In this document: positions 23,771 to 35,089 of the stretch, one piece after another | Layout: each line of letters begins with the position of its first letter | How positions within the stretch are numbered: the first letter of the stretch is position 1 | Assembly (NCBI GenBank): GCA_009733575.1 | Contig: ML769407.1 | Location: 124,001-188,000 of the forward strand | Reading direction: 5' to 3' | DNA length: 64,000 bases | From: Gymnopus androsaceus JB14 | Lineage: Eukaryota; Basidiomycota; Agaricomycetes; Agaricales; Omphalotaceae | Translations under genes and position numbers: made by a program | Notes under the pieces: generated by a model | What the model was told of the DNA's origin: nothing | Database searches by the model: none | Seen by the model: only the letters and a program-made list of their open reading frames with translations

Positions 23771-25004
23771 ATGCAGGCAAGCCCGCCCCGAATAAGAGAA
23801 GTATGGGCTCCAAATCTCCAAGAAGAGCTACAACTTCTTCGACAAGTAATTGAAGAATATCCGTACGTTGCGATGGTATGCTCAGCGCAAATCTTATCGA
23901 ACGGCTACTGAATTTCTAACATTTATCTAGGACACTGAATTCCCTGGCGTCGTTGCGAGACCAATCGGCAACTTCAAAACGTCTTCCGACTATCATTACC
24001 AGACTATGCGGTGTAACGTCGATCTCCTAAAGATAATACAAGTTGGAATTACGCTGTCGGATGAAGAGGGCAACTATTCTCCAGAGGCTTCAACTTGGCA
24101 GTTCAATTTTGGCTTCAGCATAAAGTGTGTGTGCTATGTTTTCTTTTGTCGAACTTGCGCGCTCATTATTCGTACTCTCAGTGAGGATATCTATGCTCCA
24201 GAGTCAATAGAACTTCTACAAAAGTCCGGGATTGACTTTCAGCGACACGAAGAAATTGGAATCTCGCCCAATGACTTTGCGGAGCTGATGATAACCTCAG
24301 GCCTAGTGCTGACACCGGAGACAAAGTGGATATCGTTTCACAGGTAGGTGACTTGCATTACTACGTCCTGCTCACACCGGCTTACTCTTCGCTTTCAGTG
24401 GCTATGATTTCGGATACTTTGTCAAGCTTCTAACGGCGGAGTCATTACCAACGACCGAAGATTCATTCTTTGATCTTCTGCGGACATGGTTTCCTACCGT
24501 CTACGATATCAAGTTCATGATGCGAGCATGCTAAAGTATTGAAAGGTGGTTTACAAGACATCGCGGATGACCTTGGTGTACGTGGCAGTTAGTTTCTTAT
24601 TCTCTTTCATCTTCTCATATCAATCGCAGGTTCAACGCGTCGGAATATCTCACCAAGCAGGCTCCGATTCACTCCTCACATCTTCAGCATTCTTCAAGAT
24701 GATGGAGATGTACTTTCAAGATGGGTTTGATGAATCAGAGTACAATGGGAAGCTATACGGTCTCGGAAAGACCTTCACGGTGAACGGGTCGCTGGCAGAC
24801 TCTGGACGACCTGGCGCGGCAACACTAGCGGAGAGGGAGGATCGGAATCCGACTAGGGAGATGCAGCCCTCAGGTCCACAGACGCCGTCGGTGGCCATGG
24901 CAATGGCGATGCCTACGATACCTTCTCAGATAGGTCCTACAGCGTATGGACCCATGGGAGCAAACGGACCACCTTATCTAAGGACTTCCCTAGTTGGACG
25001 TTGA
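23771..25004 (+). CDS. POP2: CCR4-NOT deadenylase subunit POP2/CAF1 (one-base frameshift)
   Basis: ATG at 23771. Exons read 'IREVWAPNLQEELQLLR', 'MDTEFPGVVARPIGNF', 'SDYHYQTMRCNVDLLKIIQ', 'STWQFNFGFSI', 'KSGIDFQRHEE', 'LVLTPETKWISFHS', 'GYDFGYFVKLL' and 'VGISHQAGSDSLLTSSAFF', the signature of the DEDD-type poly(A) 3'-exonuclease of the CCR4-NOT complex. The catalytic D and E (MDTEF), D (GYDFGY) and D (AGSDSLL) are all present. An extra T at 24532 turns 'GCATGC AAAG' into a TAA right after 'KFMMRAC'; removing it restores 'LKGGLQDIADDLG', which is the conserved continuation. The tail is a Met/Pro/Gly-rich extension of about 70 residues. Because POP2 is normally single-copy and important, a sequence error is a serious alternative to a pseudogene. 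Confidence 0.85.
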
Positions 25005-25222
25005 GATTCTTTGTGTATGCGATTCACTGTAGCTTGTAGCCATGGGTTCTTTTGGTTGTCTTGTAGTTTGTTTTATATATCTCTTATTCACTCAAGTCTC
25101 TCAGCGCGCCAAATTGAATCGATTTATTTAATGTTTCCGAAAACAGGCATCAATGATTCATGATTCACGATAATGTACATACATGTAGCCCAAACTTTGT
25201 TTCGAAATTGAATATTGTAAAC

Positions 25223-26139
25223 TTAATCATCCTTTGCTGCCGCTTTCATTTCTTCTGTAGGGAACTTGGCAAACATGTCTTTGAGTTTGTCCATTGGCAA
25301 CGCAAGGAAACCAACTAGGGTTTCCGCGGGAGGTTTGTTCGGAGCAGACGGATGTGGACTGGGTACCGATGATTAGAATGTCAGTGGAGACCTGGATGCT
25401 GCCGATCTACATACCGAGTAGGAGCGAATTTCTTCGTCCTTGTGAAACTAGCTGCTGCCTGCTGACTACCCTCGTGTCCCAATTTCGGCTCCAGTTGAGG
25501 GAGATCTTGGAATTTCCTCGCTATCATTATGCTTACGAAGATGGGCCATGACCTGAAGAGTCAGACAACTAAGTATACTCCACAGCTCTACATGAGACTA
25601 ACCTCATTGATCAAAGTATCAAACTCATTCGTACCAGCAGTCAAGGATTCCAATTTATACAGTTGCTCTTTCACTAGCTAAGACAGCATTAGTCTGGAAA
25701 ATAAGTACTTGAATCGAAGAGTAGTACCTGATGTTCTTTGCGATCTCCATTGGCGAGATCCATTCCTTCCTGCCCCATGTGCTTCTCCATGAGAGGGTAA
25801 ACTACAATTTCTTCACCGACAGCATGACGAGCAATCTCCCAGGTAAGCTGGCGAGCCCATCGAGCCTGAGCGTCCGCGTCTCCTGTACATTTCTTGTAAT
25901 TGTCGAAGTATTCATACATCTTTAATGTTGGAGGTCAGCATCATAAAATGTGAAGACAATTTCAAGATCACCTCTTCATGGTCTTCCTTGATCGCTTCGG
26001 TAAGAGTTCTCTTCGAAGACATGGTTCTTGTAAAGCGGGAAATGGAAACAGAAAACGGAGAAAGTCTCGATATAGATTGCCTAGCGGAAGAGCGTAGGAC
26101 TGAGTTTGTTGAAGATGAGAGTACGTGTAAAAGCGACAT
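25223..26139 (-). CDS. hemerythrin (HHE) domain protein 1, mitochondrial-type presequence, frameshifted
   Basis: The ATG at 26139 gives an Arg/Ser-rich acid-free leader (MSLLHVLSSSTNSVLRSSAR...) typical of a mitochondrial targeting peptide, then 'MSSKRTLTEAIKEDHEE'. Further exons give 'RWARQLTWEIARHAVGEE', 'VVYPLMEKHMGQEG' and 'DRKEHQ', with the His/Glu pattern of hemerythrin-like di-iron four-helix bundles. Fungal HHE proteins bind metal or oxygen species; the exact role is unknown. One extra base near 25507-25513, compared with the downstream paralog, gives 'EEIPRSPSTGAEIGTRG*' in place of the conserved 'DLPKLEQQLGQDG'-type end, so the protein would be truncated. Five exons with 47-57-base introns. 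Confidence 0.75.
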
Positions 26140-26442
26140 GAGATCCTTGAAAGAGTTTGACTTTATAACCTCGAAAAAAGCGGATTTGCGCTGGAATGAC
26201 ATCACGTATGACAAGCGTATAGATCCCCTTAGGCCAATTGAATTGCAGCGATTTGCTAGGACCAGATCGTTAGCAGACGCACCGTGACCGTATCTCTCAT
26301 TCATTCCAGTCGCTCAAGAGTCAACACCAAATCGAATCGATTTATTTAACGTTTCCAAAAACAGACATCACATGAATCATGATTCACAATAATACACATA
26401 CATACATGGGCCAAACTTTGTTTCAAAATTGAATACTGTAAA

Positions 26443-27264
26443 CTAATCTTTCTTAGCTGCCTCCTTCATCTCTTCTGTAGGGAACTTGGCAAACATGTCT
26501 TTGAGTTTGTCCATCGGCAGCGCGAGGAAACCAGCTAGGGTTTCCCCGGGAGGTTTGCTCGGAGCAGATGGATGCGGACTGTGTACCAATGATTAGAATG
26601 TGAGTGAAGTCTTGGATCCTGCCAAACAACTCACCGAGTAGGAGCAAATTTCTTTGTTCTTGTGAACTTGGCTGCTGCCTGCTGACTACCATCTTGTCCC
26701 AGTTGCTGCTCAAGTTTAGGGAGATCATTAATCTCCTCGCTATCGTTGTGCTTGTGAAGATGTGCCATAACCTGAAGAGCAGTTAGACAAGCAAGTATAC
26801 TTCTATAGCTCTACATGAGACTAACCTCTTTGAGCAAGGTATCGTACTCATTCGTACCAGCAGTCAAAGATTCCAATTTATACAGTTGCTCCTTCACTAG
26901 CTAAAATAATAGAGCAAGCATTAATCTAGAAATAAGCACCTAAAGCAAAGAGCAGTACCTGATGGTCTTGGCGGTCTCCATTAGCGAGCTCCGTTCCTTC
27001 TTGTCCCAGGTGCTTCTCCATGAGAGGGTAGACTACAAGTTCTTCACCCACAGCATGCCGAGCAATCTCCCAAGTAAGCTGACGAGCCCATCGAGCCTGA
27101 GCGTCGGCGTCTCCTGTGCTTTTCTTGTAATTGTCGAAGTAATCATACATCTTTACAAGCACAAGCATTGGAGGTCAGCATCATAAAATGTGAACACGAT
27201 TTCATTTCAAGGTCACCTCTTGATGGTCTTCCTTGATCGCGTTGGTAAGAGTTTGCGAAGACAT
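26443..27264 (-). CDS. hemerythrin (HHE) domain protein 2
   Basis: A tandem paralog of the gene just upstream on this strand, with the same exon layout: 'MSSQTLTNAIKEDHQE', 'RWARQLTWEIARHAVGEE', 'VVYPLMEKHLGQEG', 'DRQDHQ', 'EEINDLPKLEQQLGQDG', 'KFTRTKKFAPTR' and 'LALPMDKLKDMFAKFP', stop at 26443. The domain is intact. The leader sequence upstream (27382-27265) is clearly related to the presequence of HHE 1 but carries one extra base near 27295-27300 that puts it out of frame. The usable start is therefore the internal Met at 27264, predicting a protein without mitochondrial targeting. Confidence 0.8.
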
Positions 27265-27480
27265 GGTTCTTGTAAAGCGGGAAATGGAAACAGAAGGTCG
27301 GAGAAAGTCTCAATATAGATTGCCTAGCGGAAGAGCGTAGGACTGAGTTTGTTGAAGATGAGAGTGCGGATAGAAGCGACATGAGAGCCTTGAAAGAGTT
27401 TGACTTTATAACCTCGAAAGAAGCAGATTTTGTGCTGGAATGACATCACGATGTCCCATGGCCAATTGAATTACAGTGTT

Positions 27481-29479
27481 TTGGGAGGACCAGATCGTAG
27501 CAAAAGCACCGTCATATCCATGCACACAGAACGCGAATCGACACGACGCTGACGTCCAGGATTCGCAGGACCAGGACTCGCATCAAACTGGGAATAATTT
27601 GTCATGGTCACGAGGACGCGAAGATGGCACCTTCGCAGCTCAGTTCCAAAAGTTCAGTCACGGGTCACGCCGACCCAAAATGAACGTTGACAGCAGGCTG
27701 ACACCGGTCACTCTGGGTTGTGAACACCGTGACAACCAAAACAGACAAAAAAAAAATACCTCAAAAGCGGTTCAAAAACGCTGGAGAAATTCAAATTTTG
27801 CTCAGTCCACCTGCAAACAAGCCAGAAATGAATCAAAAAATAAGGTAACAAGTTACTGGGCACTTGTGCAGTGGTTCAGTGAACCCCTGTGCAAGTGAAC
27901 TGCTCACAAATATATCACAGCTTACTTCCATCCATGAACACCAAAAATCCTGAACAGGGCAGGTCATGGGTCACATACCACGAATTTTTGGTCGAACAGT
28001 ACAGTATTTCTGAATCTGTCTGAATGAATCTTGATCAAGAGCTTACAAAACCAGCAGTACATGCCCATGCAAGCAGGAGATTTCCTATTGAGATTCTCCC
28101 GCGACTCGACATCCATCACCCGGCTGTTTCGCGCCGTTTCGTCAATTGCGAAGTGAAGACTGAGGTAGAAATCTAGAATGCCTCACTGTAACCTCAATGT
28201 CAAGGCAGCGTTTGCTATATTTAAATACTTTAATCCCTCCCCTCGGTAGTACTCAATTGAATTTTCAGCTCCCTATTCGACGTACCAATAGGGAGCTGAA
28301 AAGACCTGAGTTTTTCCATATTTTCCCCGTTATCCTCGATATTCTCCTCGTCGCGCTGCATCCTGTACGTACGAATGAATGATTGGACCAGATATAGGTC
28401 AAGATAGTATACTCCCAGGCTCCGCCGTCAAGGTTTTTACCTCTCCTCCGATCGTTGCCGACTATCCTGCAAGAATCTGTAATAGTTAGTGCCTTATGGG
28501 TGCGCAATCTGTCAGAAAATAACATTCCTGGGTTGGCAAGTCTCCAATTCTTCGGCAGAAGAAGGAAGCAAGAGAAAGGATGAAGGTGAAAGAGCTAAAG
28601 CGTTTTCAAAATGCGAGCAGCCTTATGCAGCACGACGCGGTGAGCTCCTTCGTTCGGAGGCTTCGAAAGGGCCCTTCGCAGTCATCTATCGCAAGAGTAC
28701 GAGTGCCATTCAAAAGATAACGTCTCGTGAATGCTGCATGCTCGTTCTCTTTGCGATGCAGACCGTAAAGAGCGCTATCTAGCCTTAAACTCTGGTTCGG
28801 CCTCGAACTCTGCTGTAGGTTCTTGGGATGGATTCTAGGGCAAGAGTCAGGCTGCTAGTGAGGCTCTTCGAAGAATTGTCTCATCCTTTTATACTCATGA
28901 TATATATATACACGAGCTGAGGTCCGAAGGCTGCACCACATTTTCCATTTCTCTGACACGATCACGCAAATTTGGATAATGGCTCTCATATCCATTGTGC
29001 GCATGTATACGCGTGCGTGGTTCATTGTTTTGTAACCCCGAAAATTTATCAGATTCGCGAAATTGGTGGACTCAGGGTCCTGATTGTCAGAAGCGGTCGA
29101 ATGGCTGCTATTGGCCTTGGACCCCACTATTCACTGTTCAACCTCAGTATTTAACACGTCCGATCGACGACGCTCTGAAGACCTTTGCTCTAAATTCAGC
29201 TCATATACGAAAGCACAGTGTCCATTTAATGACAGACAGCGTGTAATGTGATATGAAAGTGGTTTGTGAAAATCTCTATGTACGTCGAGGTTCTCGTCAT
29301 TCTGATGCACGTCCAAAAAATCAGACTCCGCAAGACTGCCAGGGGCTGTGAATCCCGACGCTAACTACATCCGAGTCCAACAACTTGGGAAGGACCCTCT
29401 TACAAGAGGTAGGCAAAGAGTGAAGTGCTCAGCTCGCTGCTCAAGATGCAAACAAAAGATTGGTATTAAGCAAGCAAAA
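27481..29479. other. intergenic, no gene recognised
   Basis: Open frames such as 27476-27898 (+) and 28489-28782 (+) lack domains, splice logic and codon regularity. A perfect hairpin at 28262-28302 is listed separately, and a short (AT)n lies near 28899. Confidence 0.45.
28262..28302. repeat. perfect 16-base inverted repeat, 9-base loop
   Basis: TTTTCAGCTCCCTATT at 28262-28277 and its exact reverse complement at 28287-28302 flank 'cgacgtacc'. It lies in an intergenic region. Confidence 0.9.
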
Positions 29480-30330
29480 TTAAGACTTATGCAACAATTT
29501 AATAAATGGAAAACAACTGGTGGTACGAATTCCAGCACCTTGCCGAGATTGATTAAAAAGATCTTCAACAAAAGACGGAGACTGCAGGATCAGCCGGTGA
29601 GGGCACATTTGAGGTTGGTAGAAATTGCCAGAAAGAGGAGGGCCCATCGACTGAGGAATGCAGAAAGATAACTCGAGAACTATACAGTACCGTTACGCAA
29701 TCAAATCTACGTCTACAACCATAAGGATCGAAGCATGAACGAATTTATACCGATATAGACAGGTATTTTATACCGGCCCAAAAAGGCATTCAGATTTACG
29801 CACAAAGAGCAGAATGAATGAAACATACATAATTACTAGGAAAAATGCCTTTCTTGCCCAAGGAACTGATAAGTACTTAGGTACAGCACGCCAGGCTATT
29901 CGCGGGGATCTCAAAGTTTAGACTTACCTTCCCACCATCCTTGCCCGTAGAACTGGTAACCTCATGGTTCTCTCGATTCAGTCAGCTCAAACCCAACTCG
30001 TTAGCACCTCTCGCTTCATACGCATACAAAGCTTTGACTGTCGGAGGGGATCTTCATTTGGAAAGTGGAAAAGAATTGGTTCTAGCACCAAATAGCCGAG
30101 ATTGATTAAAAAGATCTTTAGACAAAGACGGAGACGCCAAGATCATCAGCAGCGAGGGCGCACACTTTTGGTAGAAATTACGAAGAGGAGGAGGGGCCCA
30201 TCGAATGGAGAAGGAAATTTTTATTACACGGCACGGTCCAAAGAGCTGAACGCCGGATCCAAAAGAATTTTTGAGAAGGATAAATCCGAGAAATTCAACT
30301 GGGAAGGAAGGAAGGTCTATTACACGGCAT
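29480..30330. repeat. partial tandem duplication of the BZZ1 3' end and flank
   Basis: A block with 'gagattgattaaaaagatc' at about 29551 recurs at about 30095. The block after it (29700-30050) matches the true last exons of the BZZ1-like gene at 30547-30830. The order flank-exon-flank-exon indicates one tandem duplication of the gene's 3' end. Confidence 0.7.
29700..30050 (-). pseudogene. decayed copy of the last BZZ1 SH3 exons
   Basis: On the minus strand 'VKALYAYEARGANELGL' is followed by a stop where the true exon continues. A ghost intron and 'GKKGIFPSNYV' come next. It lacks everything upstream of the second SH3 domain. Confidence 0.7.
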
Positions 30331-30546
30331 AGTCCAAGTGCTGACCGCCAGTTCCAGAGCATTCAATGTGGCAAGCACCGTTATCTCTGGGATTCCCGCT
30401 GGCTGTAGAATAGGTATGTACAATAATTCAATTAAATCGATTATTATATGCAAGTGGCAGAACGAAATCATGATGCCTACGTCTACGACCGTAGACGTAA
30501 GGACGAAATATGGACGAATCTATACCAGCTCAACCTAGAAAGGCAT

Positions 30547-33500
30547 TCAGATTCGTGCACAAAGAGCAGAATGAATGGCACATACATAATTACTAGGAAA
30601 AATGCCCTTCTGGCCCGAGGAGCTGATACCTAAATACAGCGTCAGCGCCGAAACACATATTCACGGGGATCTCAAAATTCCTTACCTTCCCACCACCCTT
30701 GCCCGTATAACTGGCCACCTGATGGTCCACTCGATAATTCAATCAGTTCTCCTTCCTTCAAACCCAACTCGTCAGCGCTTTGCGCTTCGTACGCATACAG
30801 AGCTTTCACTGTCATGAGAAGCTCCGATTAATAAATCTCCCAAAGACACCGAACAGGATTACACCACACCATATTGGCCGGACCCTTGTTCATTCAATGC
30901 CTCGGCTCCATGTTCGAGATACGAAGCGGGGACAAGGCCATCTTCACCACCATGGCTTACTTTAACCCATCCAGAACCGTCATCGTGTTCAATGACATTA
31001 ACGATGGAACCCTCTTGTGGGTGGTTCAATATCTAGGCGAAGGTGAAGGCACCGATTAAGAAAAGGCTCACCAGAAACAGATAATTCAAAGTCAGAGGTG
31101 GCAGTGAAGTCAAACAATACTTTGGCGGTCGAGTATGAAGCTTCTTCATCGGGAACGGAGTGAACAAAGGACGATGCAGTAGGGGTCTCCAATTGGGGCG
31201 GGGCTGAAAAGAAAGCATTCAAGTTCAAGTGATCTCCGGAGAAGGTCAAAGTACTTACCGGCACTGGCGGCACTCATTCGACTAGCTGAAATTGACATCC
31301 GAGAAGTATGCCGATTGACCGCTCCTCCCCCTCCTCCTTGCTGACAATCGGCTGGTACCTATGAAGCGATGGCATCATCGAATGCACCAAGCCAAAAGCT
31401 CACAACACCCACCTTGAGTTCACACTTGGCATGAACAGAGAGATTGCAAACTTTACAAGTCTTGCCTTGCTTACTAAGACCCCAGATTGACGTCTAAATG
31501 ACATTCATTGAGTTACAGGCCCTCTGGCATCGGCATCATTTACCTTGCAGTATCCACACGTAGTGGGGATCGAGAACGAGGAGCTTTTAAAACTGTGAGG
31601 CTGTTGAGCACCGACATCGTCTGGAAGATAACCGATTGTAAGAACTATAAATTAAACTGAGCAATGCGATGTTACTTACCTCCGATGGCAGTCACTATGG
31701 TGTCGATCTCCGCGTTGAGTATACACTCCGAGGTTCTGAAGAAGGTCAGATTGTGATCTGTCTCCAGATATTTCTGGAGCCAATGGGTACATTTTAGCGG
31801 AAGCACAAATTATATCCTCGAAAATGGACACACATCGGATATATCCTCCACGTTGCCTAGCGAATGGTCACCGTCGTAAGCCTCTGTGAGTTTCCCCAAC
31901 TGATCATATTCACGTTCTGTTCGACATTTCAGACCGAGGTAATTAATAGAATATATGCTTGAACACGTACGTTTACTATCTATTACCGGCCCTAGTTCTT
32001 GTAGCTTGCCACGGCTACGCCTGAGTCTGTTCTGCAGGACAGTTTTTGGGTCCGGCTCTACGCTTAGCTCCTCCTGCGAATCGATCTCAATTAAGAATGC
32101 GAATTCTTAGCAAGGCACTCACTGTGTCGTAAAAGTTTACACAAGGCTCGAACTTCCAATCGCTGGGAGGACTGAAAGGTCGAATATTGTATTCAATATA
32201 CAAATCCTCATCCATTGAGGGATTGACCTCATTTAGTGTCAATTCGACTCCAGCTAATTGATTTTTCAGAGCATCGAGATGACTCATTTGCAAGGCTTGC
32301 GCATGAAGAAGAATCTTGGTAAACTTGATCACAAGTCGCGTTTGAATAGCCTCTGGGATATCGATAAGCATTCTTGCCCAAATTATAGGTCTGATAAGCA
32401 GCACGCACGAAGTTGCTAAAAAGAATATATGAATGAAAAAATATGACAGGAAAACTGAAATGAGACATACATTCTCCAGATGGACCAGATCAGTGCTGTA
32501 AAACTTGGTCTTGGTCTTGTTCGCTATGGCGGTGGCAATTAAGTACGCACTATAGAGACCGTCAACATCCAACACTGTAGTAGAAAGGAACGGCTGGAGG
32601 ACTTCTTGCTATTTCAACATATCGATGCGCTGCTGTTCAGATTGGCGCGCCGCCCGTTCTGCATGCTTGTCGTCACTGGCACGACCCTATAGGTGCGTCA
32701 ATAGGAGTAGCCTGGGGCAAGATACTGAACTGACCTGTTTTTGACGGCTGGCCTCGACTTCCGAACATTCCTCGTCGTACTATTGAATAGCATTGAGCAA
32801 ATGATCACTGTGCTCTTCATTGCCTTACCTTTTGCTTACTCTGCGAACAGTTTGTCAGGATGAGCGTACTGCTCAGGGGGAGGGTCGTACCTTTAGACGG
32901 TCAGAGTAGCTACGATCTCTATCGGAGATCAACTTTTGGTAAAAATGTTCCTCCTATGGCTGGCGTTAGCAGATAAGCTATCGAGAAGAACCGAAACGGG
33001 ACCGTGCCGTCTTCTGCATGTTCTCATATTTACGTTCCGCGGATTTCAGCACTTCAACCACTTGGGTGGTAAGAGTGTCAGCTATATTGTTGTGGTCCTG
33101 AGCGGCATTTATCATGGAAGTTATGATTGATTCATATGCGGTGTTTAGAGTGCTACAGTGGCTTTGTTATAGATCAATGATAGATAGAGAAGAGAAAATG
33201 CGCACCTCTTCTTCAATGTAGATTCGTCCCAAGCCTTCGTAGGATCATCTCCAAGTACAACTTCGGATTCCACCTTGGCCTTCTTCTCCGCGGCTTTCCT
33301 TGCCAAAGCCTGGAGCTTTGTGGCGTAGTCTCGCTCAAGAGCCACTCGATCCTTATACAGCTCTCGAACCTGGCCTAGAAATTGAGCGCTGATTTGAAGG
33401 ATATACTGATTCTTACATCGACCACAAGCTGGATATGTACACCAAGATTTGCAGAAATTCGGTCCACTTGATCCTGGATGAACTCAGATGTGAGTCTTCA

Positions 33501-33576
33501 GTGGATTCGAGTTGAAGCTGGAACTTGTACAGGAATAGATTCGCCGTAAAGTTGGCCGCTTGTAGTCATATTATGC
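30547..33576 (-). CDS. BZZ1: BZZ1-like F-BAR / C1 / double SH3 protein
   Basis: ATG at 33576. F-BAR part: 'DQVDRISANLGVHIQL', 'VRELYKDRVALERDYATKL', 'STLNTAYESII', 'QEEHFYQKL'-like, 'YDEECSEVEASRQKQ', 'AYLIATAIANKTKTKFYST', 'EVNPSMDEDLYIEYNIRPF'. A C1 zinc finger follows (H...'TTCGYCK'...'GKTCKVCNLSVHAKCELK'), then SH3-1 ('VLFDFTATSDFELSVS', 'GSGWVKVSHGGEDGLVPASY') and SH3-2 ('ALYAYEAQSADELGLKEGEL', 'GWWEG', 'GIFPSNY'). Bzz1 proteins bend membranes and activate the WASP-Arp2/3 actin pathway in endocytosis. About 15 introns. A TGA at 33498-33500 and a TAG at 32609-32611 fall inside inferred introns, the second with a GC-AG border. A third junction near 33000 also needs a GC donor. Confidence 0.8.
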
Positions 33577-34982
33577 CTTCAATATTAGATCTTTCAAAAG
33601 TTGGATGGAGGAGGACGAGATAGAATCGGAGTTTGACAGATAGAATCGGAGCTGAAAAACTCCGCTGACGTCAAAGCACAGCCACTCTATAAAGTCCCTC
33701 GATAGATCCGTAAATCCGTCCCGACTCCCGGGGCAAAGCTAGGAATATCGAGCTCAAATCGAACGGTGATGAAGCCTAGGCCTTTACCAGTCTAACAAAA
33801 CTGGATTCTAAAATTTGGTTGATCCAAAACAGCAGAAATGTGAAAAACAAAAAAAACGGAACAAGGCTTAACAGGCAGCCAAGAGCCTTGGGACGAAAAG
33901 TGAGTCTTCCGCACGAGTGATGTACTCCACTCCGAGTCGGTGGCGAGGTACTGTTCTCAGGAGTGTGCATCGGAGCTAAGACGCCAACGTGCCTTTGCAA
34001 CTCTCATTTTGCAGAGCCTTCAAGTTCGGAGAGAGGGCCCTGACGAGTATCTGATGCGAGTTGACTCTAGATGATACTTGACATTCAGGGTCTTTGCGGC
34101 GATCGCCCAGGGGAATAGGTAGATCCAATATGGTACGGTAGAAGCTATTAGAAACTCGGCAGCTCGGATGGGATTTGCTTGTTCTTCTAGATGTAGAATT
34201 TGTAGAGTAAGAGTTCCAGGAATAACGAGCCAGATGAAAATGGCTAGACGAAGCATCAAGCAACTTGCAAATCAGCTTAAAATATGTCAGTTGAGCAGAT
34301 TTTACTAGTTCAACTTGAGGAATGGTACAAAAAGCGAATGTACCGGGATACTTCAGTTCGGTTCAAGAAAACTCCTGCATATTCCCGAGAAGCAGGGAAG
34401 GCCCCTGTTGGTCACTGCCTGCATCTTCGGATAAGTGCTTATTCTCTCTGTAGCTGTGGGATAAATGATGAGAAAGAAAGCATGTTTTTGGGCGTCTATT
34501 ATACTGAGCTGGCGTCGTCTCTGAATTTCGCTTCCTCTTTCCTTAAGCTTCTCATACAGCTCCAAAACGCTGCAATTGAAGCTCCGCGGTTCAAGTCAAA
34601 CTCACGCACATGGACGTTCCAGGCTTCTCTGCCTAGAACGCTTAGACTTACTGGCCCCGAAAAGCAACGCGGCTCGACTCCTGGCCCTGATAAGTATATA
34701 CGGAAAATTTGCAGCAGTGACAATATGGATGCCATGCGATATCGATATATCGTCACTTTCTGCTGCAGAAAACATCCAAATATGCTCTTTTCGCGTCTAC
34801 GCTACATGGTGCCTTCGTAAACTTCCAGCAGTTTCTTCTGTTCTCAGGCCCGAGTACTGCGCTAGCCTGCCGCATAGGTAGTATTGCGGGCTCGAGCCTC
34901 GGGGGCTCCCATAAGCCTATAACGATACGCGATAAGTAATGACTTGCAGACATGAATAACGTATCATTCATCCTCTGAAGGT
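33577..34982. other. intergenic, no convincing gene
   Basis: A 178-codon + frame (34284-34820) and several - frames overlap each other without domain content. The minus frame 34259-34020 is hydrophobic ('AIFIWLVIPGTLTLQIL') and might be a membrane-protein exon, but nothing around it supports a gene. Confidence 0.35.
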
Positions 34983-34990
34983 TATAAAAG
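34983..34990 (+). promoter_or_regulatory. TATA box of the RlpA-like gene
   Basis: TATAAAAG, 100 bases before the ATG at 35090, followed by a CT-rich leader. Confidence 0.55.
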
Positions 34991-35089
34991 GATTCTCGAA
35001 TCGCTTTGAAATCTTTGTGGACATCTACTACCCATCTCCTTCTCCCAACACTCCTCAAAACCCATCTCCACCACTCCACTATCATCATC

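Larger units (their letters stand above)
25085..27480. repeat. tandem duplication of an HHE gene unit (about 1.22 kb)
   Basis: The 3' flank ('atcgatttatttaa'), all exons and the 5' leader are shared between 25085-26300 and about 26320-27480. The stop codons are 1220 bases apart. Confidence 0.85.

Noticed and set aside
33498..33500. TGA in the N-terminal region of the BZZ1-like gene as a nonsense mutation
   Set aside because: A good intron (gtacaa...atccag) removes it and joins 'YGESIP' to 'DQVDRIS' in frame.
34284..34820. 178-codon open frame on the + strand
   Set aside because: No domain, Cys/Arg/Ser-rich random-looking composition, and overlapped by equally long minus-strand frames.
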